A DNA stretch of 64,000 bases from Chryseobacterium lactis (GTDB taxonomy: Bacteria; Bacteroidota; Bacteroidia; Flavobacteriales; Weeksellaceae), in assembly GCF_003815875.1 (NCBI RefSeq), contig NZ_CP033924.1, forward strand, positions 5,208,001-5,272,000. The letters run 5' to 3'. A program made the translations under genes and the position numbers. Below, piece by piece: positions 17,694 through 24,123 of this stretch. Each line of letters opens with the position of its first letter. Within the stretch, counting starts at the first letter, position 1. The notes beneath the pieces were generated by a model. It did no database searches. It had not been told where the DNA came from and saw nothing but the letters and a program-made list of their open reading frames with translations.

Positions 17694-17739
17694 AGGAACA
17701 GCAGAATTGGTGAACCAAAATGGTACTTTAAAATGGTAG
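17389..17739 (+). CDS. Silent Rhs core fragment, cassette B (ends at an in-frame amber stop)
   Basis: The first ATG lies inside the core (MPDLGRWNGLDQLAE), but the frame is open back to 17158. The 116 codons repeat the end of the Rhs core and the linker (YTPFGQTQAYSDIMTAF), then diverge at NGGTAELVNQNGTLKW and meet TAG at 17737-17739. The same frame continues without break to 18309, so core and tip were one reading frame cut by a single stop. There is no signal peptide, no promoter and no YD shell: this is a donor-type cassette rather than a working gene. Confidence 0.6.
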   Translation: MPDLGRWNGLDQLAESYSSLSPYAYVANNPVSLTDPDERWIDDSGHIVDTSGQTYGFLGSSTKPQQATNYLGTGLGEGGGSNYTPFGQTQAYSDIMTAFKNGGTAELVNQNGTLKW

Positions 17740-17790
17740 ACAGATTATAATGATCCTAATACAGGGATTAAAGGTGTTGGCCAATTTAAT

Positions 17791-18309
17791 ATGATGATGT
17801 TATCTAATAATAACAATGATTATTGGGGTTTATTAAATAATGCAAGTACAGTTCAATCTTATACCACAAATGGAATTGGATTAACTTTAGGAACTACTGC
17901 TCAAGTATCAAATGACCTCGTAGATGCAGGCAAAATGATAAAAACATCTAATATTTTCAGAACTTACAACTTATATAGGAGTAATGGCTATTTGAATGGG
18001 AACAAATATATTTCAGGTGCAAAGTTTTTGAAAAATGTAAAAACTATCAATGCTTTGAATAATACTAAAGTTGTAAAAGGAGTTGCAAGATTGGGATTGT
18101 TGATTTCATTTGAACAATTCAGAGAATCTCACCATCCAGGATATATATCAAGAGGTATTGCAAGTTTTGCTTCTGGATATATACCATATGTAGGTCCTGC
18201 TATATCTTTGGGCATTGATAATACTGACGTAAATTATTGGAATATATGGACATGGGGAGCTATGAATAGAGGTAGCAATCATTATGATTATTTAAACCTT
18301 GAGAATTAA
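17791..18309 (+). CDS. Orphan Rhs tip B, possible membrane-active toxin domain
   Basis: In frame with the preceding core fragment across the TAG (the open frame resumes at 17740). The 172 residues from the first ATG are Gly/Asn-rich and contain hydrophobic stretches (VVKGVARLGLLISFEQF; ISRGIASFASGYIPYVGPAI), with no nuclease motif visible. The following gene encodes a small multi-pass membrane protein, which is the usual form of immunity against pore-forming toxins. A membrane-targeting activity is therefore a reasonable inference, but no family was recognised and the domain is not expressed from a complete Rhs protein as the locus stands. Confidence 0.55.
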   Translation: MMMLSNNNNDYWGLLNNASTVQSYTTNGIGLTLGTTAQVSNDLVDAGKMIKTSNIFRTYNLYRSNGYLNGNKYISGAKFLKNVKTINALNNTKVVKGVARLGLLISFEQFRESHHPGYISRGIASFASGYIPYVGPAISLGIDNTDVNYWNIWTWGAMNRGSNHYDYLNLEN

Positions 18310-18321
18310 TGTAAAAACTTT

Positions 18322-18708
18322 ATGAATAAAATTAAAAATGCGTATTTGTACGCTTACTATGAGTGTTATTTGCAAACACATATTTATTATAAAACACATA
18401 AAAATAAAAATTTTTATTCTTCTGCCACTTTAGGTTTTGTACTTTTTTTATTACTGGTTTTCCCCTTAGTTATTTTCTTGGGAAATAAATTTGAAATTGG
18501 GAAATGGATGTATTTAATATTAATAGGTGTTGCCTATGGTCACTTATATTTTGATTCTTGGTTAATAGGTGATGATGATTTGACAGAAAAGATTAATGCT
18601 TTTTATGCAAATAAAAAAACTGTTAAAGAATCAAGAAACATTGTGTTAATCTTTGTATTCCTATGCATTATGTTCTGGATATTTGCAATAAAATATGATT
18701 ACTATTAA
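18322..18708 (+). CDS. Small integral membrane protein, probable immunity to tip B
   Basis: The 128-residue protein has three hydrophobic segments: about 35-54 (TLGFVLFLLLVFPLVIFLGN), about 60-80 (KWMYLILIGVAYGHLYF) and about 104-122 (IVLIFVFLCIMFWIFAI). It starts 12 nt after tip B. Membrane immunity proteins protect against pore-forming toxins by binding them in the bilayer, and that pairing is the reason for the call. No named family was recognised. Very low GC compared with the Rhs core. Confidence 0.6.
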   Translation: MNKIKNAYLYAYYECYLQTHIYYKTHKNKNFYSSATLGFVLFLLLVFPLVIFLGNKFEIGKWMYLILIGVAYGHLYFDSWLIGDDDLTEKINAFYANKKTVKESRNIVLIFVFLCIMFWIFAIKYDYY

Positions 18709-18852
18709 TTTTTGACAATTCTAATAATGTTGGTAATAAAATATCAGTAAAATCCCCTTGGCCTAAACCATATTTCAAATTCGTTCAGCAATTCAGGTTT
18801 CGGAAGTTTCTACAGCTATAAGTACAATGGCAAAGAAATTCAGGAAACGTGG

Positions 18853-19272
18853 ATGCATGACTACGGCTGGCGGCAGTATATGTCCGATCTTGGAAGATGG
18901 AATGGCTTAGATCAACTGGCGGAAAGTTATTCTTCTATAAGCCCTTATGCCTATGTAGCAAATAATCCTGTTTCCCTAACTGATCCTGATGGGAGGTGGA
19001 TAGATGATTCAGGGCATATTGTTGATACTTCTGGACAGACTTATGGTTTTCTGGGATCATCTACTAAACCCAAACAAGCTACCAACTATTTAGGTACAGG
19101 ACTGGGCGAAGGTGGTGGCAGTAATTATACTCCATTTGGACAGACTCAGGCATATGCAGATATAATGACTGCATTTGGAAATGGGAAAACAGGAGACGCA
19201 ACAATTCAAAATGGATCTCTAAGCTGGCGGACAAGCAATGGTAGTGAAGAAACCAGGGCTTGTAAATGCTGA
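18853..19272 (+). CDS. Silent Rhs core fragment, cassette C (mosaic)
   Basis: The frame holds a Rhs core end: upstream of the first ATG it reads SGFGSFYSYKYNGKEIQET, and after it MHDYGWRQYMSDLGRW. Nucleotides 18790-18885 differ strongly from the master core (for example CTACGGCTGGCGGCAGTATA) and are richer in GC, whereas 18886-19247 is nearly identical to 14981-15342. The cassette is thus a mosaic of two Rhs sources joined in the DLGRW motif. After GGTAGTGA the frame reads EETRACKC and stops, while the actual tip lies in another frame. No start region or signal peptide. Confidence 0.6.
   Translation: MHDYGWRQYMSDLGRWNGLDQLAESYSSISPYAYVANNPVSLTDPDGRWIDDSGHIVDTSGQTYGFLGSSTKPKQATNYLGTGLGEGGGSNYTPFGQTQAYADIMTAFGNGKTGDATIQNGSLSWRTSNGSEETRACKC
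18886..19247 (+). repeat. Rhs core-linker block, copy C
   Basis: Same length (362 bp) as 14981-15342 of the full-length gene and almost identical, ending exactly at the point where the tips begin to differ (GGTAGTGA). This marks the boundary used when tips are exchanged. Confidence 0.9.
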
Positions 19273-19618
19273 AATCCAAACAGAAAAGAATCTGGCATTA
19301 GGCTTAGGTGATGATTTGTTCAATTTCGCAGAAAAAAATTCATTTCATACGTACAGAGATTTTTCTGTAGGATTTAATCAAAGTAAGATATTAGACGCTA
19401 TGAATAGTTACAATAAAATACATTTTAATACAACGGGGTTTGGAAAAATAAATTTTTCAAGATTTGATCCAACAGCTCCTCTTACATATAGAAACTATAC
19501 GAATTGGGAGATGCATACTATTATGAATAATCCTGCCTTATTAGAAAAAACAATTTTTTATAGAAAAGCTACTGATGGTAGTTATCAGATATTACACAGT
19601 TATTCACCATTTTATTAA
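19238..19618 (+). CDS. Orphan Rhs tip C (unknown toxin domain), out of frame with its core
   Basis: The open frame overlaps the core fragment in a different frame; the ATG at 19238 lies in core sequence and is probably not a real start. The tip itself starts near KKPGLVNAEIQTEKNL and ends ILHSYSPFY. Residues such as KNSFHTYRDFSVGF and NYTNWEMHTIMNNPALLEKT are distinctive but were not matched to a family. A frameshift at the core-tip joint means that even a promoter fusion would not express it. The following gene is the likely immunity partner. Confidence 0.5.
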   Translation: MVVKKPGLVNAEIQTEKNLALGLGDDLFNFAEKNSFHTYRDFSVGFNQSKILDAMNSYNKIHFNTTGFGKINFSRFDPTAPLTYRNYTNWEMHTIMNNPALLEKTIFYRKATDGSYQILHSYSPFY

Positions 19619-19632
19619 AAAAAATAAAGTTT

Positions 19633-20037
19633 ATGATATTTTGTTCAAATAGAAAATTTAAAATATGGGGTTATATTGTAAGTCATTCGTCTTTATTGAT
19701 ACGTAGTGAAAGGAAATATCCTGATCAAGATGACTATACAAAAGATAATTGTTATAATATTGATCTTGAGTTTTGGGCCGTAAATTATATGAATATACCC
19801 ACTTCTATTGATAATATTATTATTAAAGAAATACCAGAAGATCATTTATCTATGGAAATTGATAAAGATTTATTAAAATATAATATGAAAATTTTTGAAT
19901 TAGAATCAGTAGGCAGGAAATATTACGTTATTGCCGGAGGACTTTTAATAGGTAAAAATTCATGGATAAATCAAGACAGGATTTTTGACTATAATTTAAA
20001 TTTAAATCATGATGAAATAATATTTCAAAGTAATTAG
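19633..20037 (+). CDS. Probable immunity protein for tip C
   Basis: A 134-residue soluble protein (MIFCSNRKFKIWGYIVSHSS at the start, VGRKYYVIAGGLLIGKNSWI near residue 105) begins 14 nt after tip C. It is acidic, has no signal peptide or convincing membrane helix, and is low in GC. The position after an orphan Rhs tip and before a junction hairpin is the basis for the immunity call; no family was recognised. Confidence 0.55.
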   Translation: MIFCSNRKFKIWGYIVSHSSLLIRSERKYPDQDDYTKDNCYNIDLEFWAVNYMNIPTSIDNIIIKEIPEDHLSMEIDKDLLKYNMKIFELESVGRKYYVIAGGLLIGKNSWINQDRIFDYNLNLNHDEIIFQSN

Positions 20038-20057
20038 AAAGAATTGTCTCCCCACTC

Positions 20058-20078
20058 ACACGAGTGTCTCGCTCGTGT
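20058..20078. other. Palindrome before junction hairpin 2
   Basis: ACACGAG-tgtctcg-CTCGTGT is a 7-bp perfect inverted repeat. A looser counterpart (GAACGAGCG...CGTGCTC) precedes junction 1 at about 17040-17063. It may be part of the repeated junction. Confidence 0.4.
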
Positions 20079-20084
20079 CCTTGA

Positions 20085-20255
20085 ATAAAAGTAAAAGCCA
20101 CTGCAGTGCAGTAGCTTTTACTAAAAAAAATCTATATTTATTAGTACAAAGACCATTTGGACAGATAAGTAAGAGAGAAGCTTTTACGAAGGCTGCGAAC
20201 GCAGCTCAGTACGGGTAAGTTTCGCCAGAAACAGCGCAGGCGCTCTTGAAATTAC
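20085..20255 (+). repeat. Inter-cassette junction repeat 2
   Basis: Aligns with 17072-17240 through the hairpin, the ~45-bp insertion and the start of the Rhs core piece. Read in the frame PFGQISKRE...QYG-stop, the insertion gives SKREAFTKAANAAQYG against SKRKAFTKAANAVQYG in copy 1, so it may descend from coding DNA after a PFGQ motif of another Rhs linker. Confidence 0.7.
20091..20121 (+). terminator. Hairpin ending module C
   Basis: GTAAAAGC pairs perfectly with GCTTTTAC around an inner ACTGCA/TGCAGT stem. The T-run lies inside the stem (CTTTTAC), as in its relative at 17078-17103. Confidence 0.65.
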
Positions 20256-20320
20256 CGATACCAATAACTATTATCCGTTTGGATTAAATCATACCGGAGG
20301 AAACGGAATTAACAATTCTA
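20151..20320 (+). repeat. Rhs core block, copy D (truncated)
   Basis: Only the first part of the core is kept (YYPFGLNHTGGNGINNS); it stops after AACAATTCTA and passes directly into a tip remnant in another frame. The GKELQET, DLGRW and DPDGRW parts are lost. Confidence 0.85.
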
Positions 20321-20524
20321 ATAAGAAATGGAATACAAGGAACGGTAAGAAATAATACTAAGTGGGCCGGAGCTTTAGAATGGAAAATAAAAGACAGACC
20401 CAGGACTACATTAAATGGAAGCAGAATTATTCAACATCCAAATGGAAGTTGGGGATTAGTTTTTAGTCATGATTATACTAAAATTATACAAATACCAACA
20501 AGTTCAGCAGTAAAATGGAAATAA
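20321..20524 (+). pseudogene. Barnase-like ribonuclease tip remnant (cassette D)
   Basis: From 20321 a 67-codon frame (IRNGIQGTVRNNTKWAGALE... to SSAVKWK, stop at 20522) follows the truncated core but in the +1 frame, without a start codon. Its order of residues fits the C-terminal half of barnase: Glu in ALEWKIK (barnase Glu73 region), Arg in RPR and in GSRII (Arg83/Arg87), and His in FSHDYTKI (His102 in DHYQTF). The next gene carries a barstar-like domain, which supports the call. The N-terminal half of a barnase fold is missing, so this is a broken tip. The match is by eye. Confidence 0.5.
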
Positions 20525-21228
20525 AATTTTTATCAGAAGAAAAAGCGTCATTGACAACGAAGTATATAAAACTCATTCGTAAAAAAGATTTTGACAAAAT
20601 AATTATTAAAAGAGATGATATTAAGTCTATTAATCTTCAATTCGGAAAAATCTCTAAGCAGGATATAATTATTAGAGTTTCATTTACAGGTCTTGAAACT
20701 TTTAAAAACGATTATTATTTTAATGTCTCGGATATTTTAATTAAAAACAGAGAAATTGTTTTTATAGGAGTTCTTGACGATCCTTTATGGATATATAATC
20801 AGGGATATATAGATAATTTTAAACTTCTTACTGACAAAAGGGAAAAAATAAGATGGTATGAATTAAATGATAAGCAAAAGTATTATTACCTAAGAGGATG
20901 TTGCCTATTGAATGGAGTTAGAGAAACAATGGATAATATGAATCCGGTTATAGAAATTGACTTGTCAAAAGTCAGAACCGATTTGGATGTCTATTATGAA
21001 ATTGGAAAAGCTTTTTTCAATTCATATGGATATTTTGGAACTGAAATAAATTCCTTTATAGATTGTTTATATAGTATTAATGAATCGATGGGGAGAAGAG
21101 AAAAAATGCCGATTTTAAAGATAAAAGGATATAAGAGTTTTGAAAAATACTTTTCAAAGAATATTTTGTTTGATGACTTTTACCAAGAATTTGCCAAGAG
21201 CAGTTTTGAAATTATAAACTCAAAATAA
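20515..21228 (+). CDS. Immunity protein with C-terminal barstar-like domain
   Basis: The 237-residue protein starts inside the last codons of the tip remnant (10-nt overlap). Residues about 145-215 resemble barstar: VIEIDLSKVRTDLDVYYEIG, then FFNSYGYFGTEINSFIDCLY, corresponding to barstar's 'IDG..I....D....' strand and the 'YGxNLDALWDCL' helix. Barstar binds and blocks barnase-type RNases, in accord with the barnase-like remnant upstream. The N-terminal ~140 residues (MEIKFLSEEKASLTTKYIKL) are an extra domain of unknown function, part of which recurs as a relic at 21239-21420. It would neutralise a toxin delivered by kin even though its own toxin is broken. Confidence 0.6.
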   Translation: MEIKFLSEEKASLTTKYIKLIRKKDFDKIIIKRDDIKSINLQFGKISKQDIIIRVSFTGLETFKNDYYFNVSDILIKNREIVFIGVLDDPLWIYNQGYIDNFKLLTDKREKIRWYELNDKQKYYYLRGCCLLNGVRETMDNMNPVIEIDLSKVRTDLDVYYEIGKAFFNSYGYFGTEINSFIDCLYSINESMGRREKMPILKIKGYKSFEKYFSKNILFDDFYQEFAKSSFEIINSK

Positions 21229-21238
21229 TTTTTCTTTA

Positions 21239-21420
21239 CACGAAAATAAAATTTTTATCACAAGAAAAAGACATTATTGTCAACAAAATATATAAAACTC
21301 ATTGGCAAGAAAGATTTTGATAAAATAGTACTCAAAAGAGATGACGTTAAATTTCTTAATCCACAATTTGTGAAAATTTCAAAACAAAATATTCTGAAAA
21401 TAGTTTACATAAGATTGCTA
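21239..21420 (+). pseudogene. Relic of a second copy of the barstar-like immunity gene (5' end)
   Basis: This stretch aligns with the first ~180 nt of the gene at 20515 (shared blocks AAATAAAATTTTTATCA, ATATATAAAACTCATT and AAAGATTTTGA). The ATG is lost and frameshifts break the reading frame. It is the end of a former duplicate module, followed by a third module-end hairpin. Confidence 0.7.
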
Positions 21421-21470
21421 TGATTGAAGCCAATCACATATCATAGGTAAACCTGAAACAAACATAAAGC

Positions 21471-21498
21471 AAAAGCCATTGCGATTGCAATGGCTTTT
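21471..21498. terminator. Bidirectional terminator closing the Rhs array
   Basis: AAAAGCCATTGC and GCAATGGCTTTT form a perfect 12-bp stem with a 4-nt loop; T-runs follow on both strands. It sits 2 nt from the stop of the convergent SRPBCC gene and resembles the hairpins at 17078 and 20091. Confidence 0.85.
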
Positions 21499-21499
21499 A

Positions 21500-21889
21500 T
21501 TATTTATAAGCTTCGATCTTATCGGTAAGCGTATTGATAAAGTTCTGTAGAGGCTTTTCTACCATCATTTTGATGAATGGGTTGAATTTTCCTTCAAACA
21601 ACATCTGAACCTCTGTCTGGTTTTCATTGATAGGGTTTAAAGTCGCCGTTAAGGAGAAATCTAAACTTGAACTTGCAGATTTCAAAACAGCTTTCTGATC
21701 GTCTACCTCATCTATTTTCAAAGCAATTTCAGGCATTCCCTGTAATCCGAACTTAAAACCATTATCTCTGGTTTCAAATTTCTGAAGACCGTCCGGCATA
21801 AAATCTTTATAATTTTCAGGGGTCTTCAACAACTCAGATAACTCTTTAGATGATTTATTGACAATAATTTTTCGTCCTTCTAAATTCAT
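21500..21889 (-). CDS. SRPBCC-fold (START-like) protein
   Basis: A 129-residue single-domain protein with the pattern of the polyketide cyclase/START superfamily: N-terminal strand GRKIIVNKSSKELSELLKTP followed by FMPDGLQKFE, then antiparallel strands (GFKFGLQGMPEIALKI, AVLKSASSSLDFSLTA, TEVQMLFEGKFNP) and a long C-terminal helix (PLQNFINTLTDKIEAYK). These proteins bind hydrophobic ligands; the ligand here is unknown. It is divergent from the Nudix gene, and a TACATTTG box for it overlaps the Nudix start codon. Confidence 0.75.
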   Translation of the reverse strand: MNLEGRKIIVNKSSKELSELLKTPENYKDFMPDGLQKFETRDNGFKFGLQGMPEIALKIDEVDDQKAVLKSASSSLDFSLTATLNPINENQTEVQMLFEGKFNPFIKMMVEKPLQNFINTLTDKIEAYK

Positions 21890-21893
21890 TTTT

Positions 21894-21931
21894 TATTTTT
21901 GTATTTAAATTCTTAACTATTTACAAATGTA
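21894..21931. promoter_or_regulatory. Divergent -7 elements between SRPBCC and Nudix genes
   Basis: TATTTTTG (21894-21901, plus strand) and TACATTTG (21931-21924, minus strand) both fit TAnnTTTG. Neither has a TTG at the ideal distance, so both are tentative. Confidence 0.35.
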
Positions 21932-22535
21932 TAAAGTTTTTGTCAACGAAAAAAAATTATTAATATCTAAGCATCCAGAAGAACTCGAAAAAAAAATTGG
22001 GTATGAAAATTATACCACTTTAGAGATGGCATTGGATCTTTTAGAGAATACTTCTGTGCAGGAACTTAATGTTTTTGGTGAGAATATTGATGAGATCTGG
22101 CAGGAGTTTCAAAAGCTCTTCAGAATCATAGAAGCTGCCGGTGGCATTGTCAATAATCCTGAAGGAAAAACACTTTTCATTAAACGATTGGGAAAATGGG
22201 ATCTTCCTAAGGGTAAGATGGAAAAAGGAGAATCCAGAGAAGAATCTGCAGTTCGTGAAATTGAAGAAGAAACCGGACTGAAAGAGGTTGAGCTGGTAGA
22301 ATTCATCAATACTACCTACCATATTTATGTAGAGAGGAATGGTGAAAAGATTTTAAAGTGCACCCATTGGTTTGAAATGTTCTTCGATGGAGAAGACACA
22401 TCTAAACCTCAGATAGAAGAAGGAATTACCGAAGTAGCCTGGAAAGATATTTCACAAATAGAGAATGAAGTTTTTCCAAGCACATTCAAAAATATAAAAC
22501 TTATTGTCAAAGAATTCTGGAATTCTAAGAAATAA
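21927..22535 (+). CDS. Nudix hydrolase
   Basis: The 202-residue protein has a full Nudix box at residues 96-118 (GKMEKGESREESAVREIEEE, then TGL), which binds the metal and hydrolyses a nucleoside diphosphate linked to another moiety. The N-terminal ~70 residues are an extra domain (MYKVFVNEKKLLISKHPEEL) seen in Bacteroidota Nudix proteins of this length. GKWDLPKGK precedes the box, as in ADP-ribose/diadenosine polyphosphate-type enzymes. The exact substrate is unknown. Confidence 0.9.
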   Translation: MYKVFVNEKKLLISKHPEELEKKIGYENYTTLEMALDLLENTSVQELNVFGENIDEIWQEFQKLFRIIEAAGGIVNNPEGKTLFIKRLGKWDLPKGKMEKGESREESAVREIEEETGLKEVELVEFINTTYHIYVERNGEKILKCTHWFEMFFDGEDTSKPQIEEGITEVAWKDISQIENEVFPSTFKNIKLIVKEFWNSKK

Positions 22536-22550
22536 TTATTGAAGTGGGAA

Positions 22551-22691
22551 ACTGGAAGAATAAAGCTGGAGGCTATACCCGGCTGTCTACATCAGTCATT
22601 TAAAAATGAAAATTCTTGAAGTTGAAAAAAGAGAACAACTCTTCATTCACCTTCAAGAACTCCCCTCTTCCGGCTCCCAGTTTCCTTACTT
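22551..22691. repeat. Long nested inverted repeat, GGGAAACTGGAAG type
   Basis: AGTGGGAAACTGG (from 22553) pairs with CCCAGTTTCCTTACT (to about 22691). Inside, TTCTTGAAG (22612-22620) pairs with CTTCAAGAA. It lies between the convergent Nudix and murF genes and may act as a terminator. It resembles in composition the element at 34171-34290. Confidence 0.55.
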
Positions 22692-22700
22692 TATTAAAAA

Positions 22701-23972
22701 CTAGATAAAGTCTATTATTTTTTCCAGAGCGACCCCTCTCGATCCTTTTAACAATATATTTTCAGACGAAATTGCATGTTGTTTCAGGTATTCTGTCAAT
22801 GCTGCTGTATTTTCAAAAGCAAGGTTTGAAAGATTCACTGCTTTAAAATGTTTCCCTACTGTAATAATCTGGTCAAAACTTAGCTCCTGAGCCAATTTTA
22901 AGATGCTCTGGTGCTCTTTCTCACTTTCAACACCCAATTCCAGCATATCGCCGATAATAATCGTTTTACTGCCTTCAAAAGTGACAAAGTTATTCAATGA
23001 AGCGATCATCGAACTCGGATTGGCATTATAAGTATCCAGCACCAACGTTCTGTCGCCTTTTTTCACGACTTGTGAACGCATGTTTGTCGGTGTATACTGC
23101 TCTATCGCATGTTTTATCTTTTCAAAACCGATCCCGAAATGAAGTCCCAGGCTTGCGGCTGCACAAAGGTTAGTAAAGTTGTATTCTCCAGTCAGTTTTG
23201 AAACGGCTTTTACACCGTTATACATTAAACCAACAAAATGCTCCTCTGAAAAAGGTTCAAAATTATAATCTGCTCCTTCTTTTCCAAAACTAATTTTCGG
23301 TGAATAGTTTTCGGTCTTTTCAGCCTGGATAGGATCATTTTCATTAACAATAATGGTTCGGTGGTTGATTTTAAGATAATCATACAATTCAGATTTTCCT
23401 TTAATCACTCCTTCAAAACCGCCAAACCCTTCCAGATGTGCCTTTCCAAAATTGGTAATATATCCGAAGTCTGGTCTTGAGATCGTGCACAGAAATTCGA
23501 TTTCTTTCTGGTGATTGGCTCCCATTTCTATCACAGCCATTTCATGTTCAGGTTTAATGGAAAGAATCGTCAGCGGAACACCGATATGATTATTCAAATT
23601 TCCTGAAGTATACTGAACATTAAATTTTTCTGAAAGCACCGCATGAATCAACTCTTTTGTCGTCGTCTTCCCATTGCTTCCCGTAAGCCCGATAATCGGA
23701 ATGCTCAGCTGGTCTCTGTGATACATTGCCAGTTGCTGCAAAAACTCAAGCGTGGATGGAACATAGAAAATATTTTTATCTTTATTTTCAAATTCAGACT
23801 GCTCAACAATTACTGCCAGAACGCCATCATCTATGGCTTTTTCTGCTAAAGTGGCAGCATTAAAGTTTTCACCCGAAAAAGCAAAAAACAAATCATTTCG
23901 GGCTATTTTTCTGCTATCAATGGTAACTCTGTCAGCCTGTAAAAACAAAGGATAAAATTGTTCTATATTCAT
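22701..23972 (-). CDS. murF: UDP-N-acetylmuramoyl-tripeptide--D-alanyl-D-alanine ligase
   Basis: The 423-residue protein has the Mur ligase plan: an N-terminal UDP-binding domain (TIDSRKIARNDLFFAFSGEN), the ATP loop at about 97-105 (GLTGSNGKTTTKELIHAVLS), the central NLNNHIGVPLTILSI segment, AVIEMGANHQKEI, and the C-terminal DTYNANPSSMIASL and ILLKGSRGVALEKIIDFI. MurF adds D-Ala-D-Ala to UDP-MurNAc-tripeptide. It stands downstream of gldJ on the same strand with a terminator between. Confidence 0.96.
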   Translation of the reverse strand: MNIEQFYPLFLQADRVTIDSRKIARNDLFFAFSGENFNAATLAEKAIDDGVLAVIVEQSEFENKDKNIFYVPSTLEFLQQLAMYHRDQLSIPIIGLTGSNGKTTTKELIHAVLSEKFNVQYTSGNLNNHIGVPLTILSIKPEHEMAVIEMGANHQKEIEFLCTISRPDFGYITNFGKAHLEGFGGFEGVIKGKSELYDYLKINHRTIIVNENDPIQAEKTENYSPKISFGKEGADYNFEPFSEEHFVGLMYNGVKAVSKLTGEYNFTNLCAAASLGLHFGIGFEKIKHAIEQYTPTNMRSQVVKKGDRTLVLDTYNANPSSMIASLNNFVTFEGSKTIIIGDMLELGVESEKEHQSILKLAQELSFDQIITVGKHFKAVNLSNLAFENTAALTEYLKQHAISSENILLKGSRGVALEKIIDFI

Positions 23973-24071
23973 GTGGAAATATATATATTTTTAAGAGGTC
24001 ATATGCAATCGCCAAATCTACATGAGTATTTTAGACTTTTTAACCCAAGCGATTTCATGGTTCAAAAATAA

Positions 24072-24097
24072 AAAACCTTCCGGAAATCCGAAAGGTT
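24072..24097. terminator. Terminator after gldJ
   Basis: AAACCTT-c-CGGA-aa-TCCG-a-AAGGTTT is a strong hairpin with one internal mismatch; on the minus strand it is followed by a T-rich run (24071-24066). Confidence 0.85.
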
Positions 24098-24123
24098 TTT
24101 TTATAAGTATTTTTTGATAAATA

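Noticed and set aside
17078-21498. Three similar hairpins as an attachment-site or integron-like recombination system
   Set aside because: No integrase or recombinase is present in the window, and the hairpins end gene modules with T-rich tracts, so terminators are the simpler reading.
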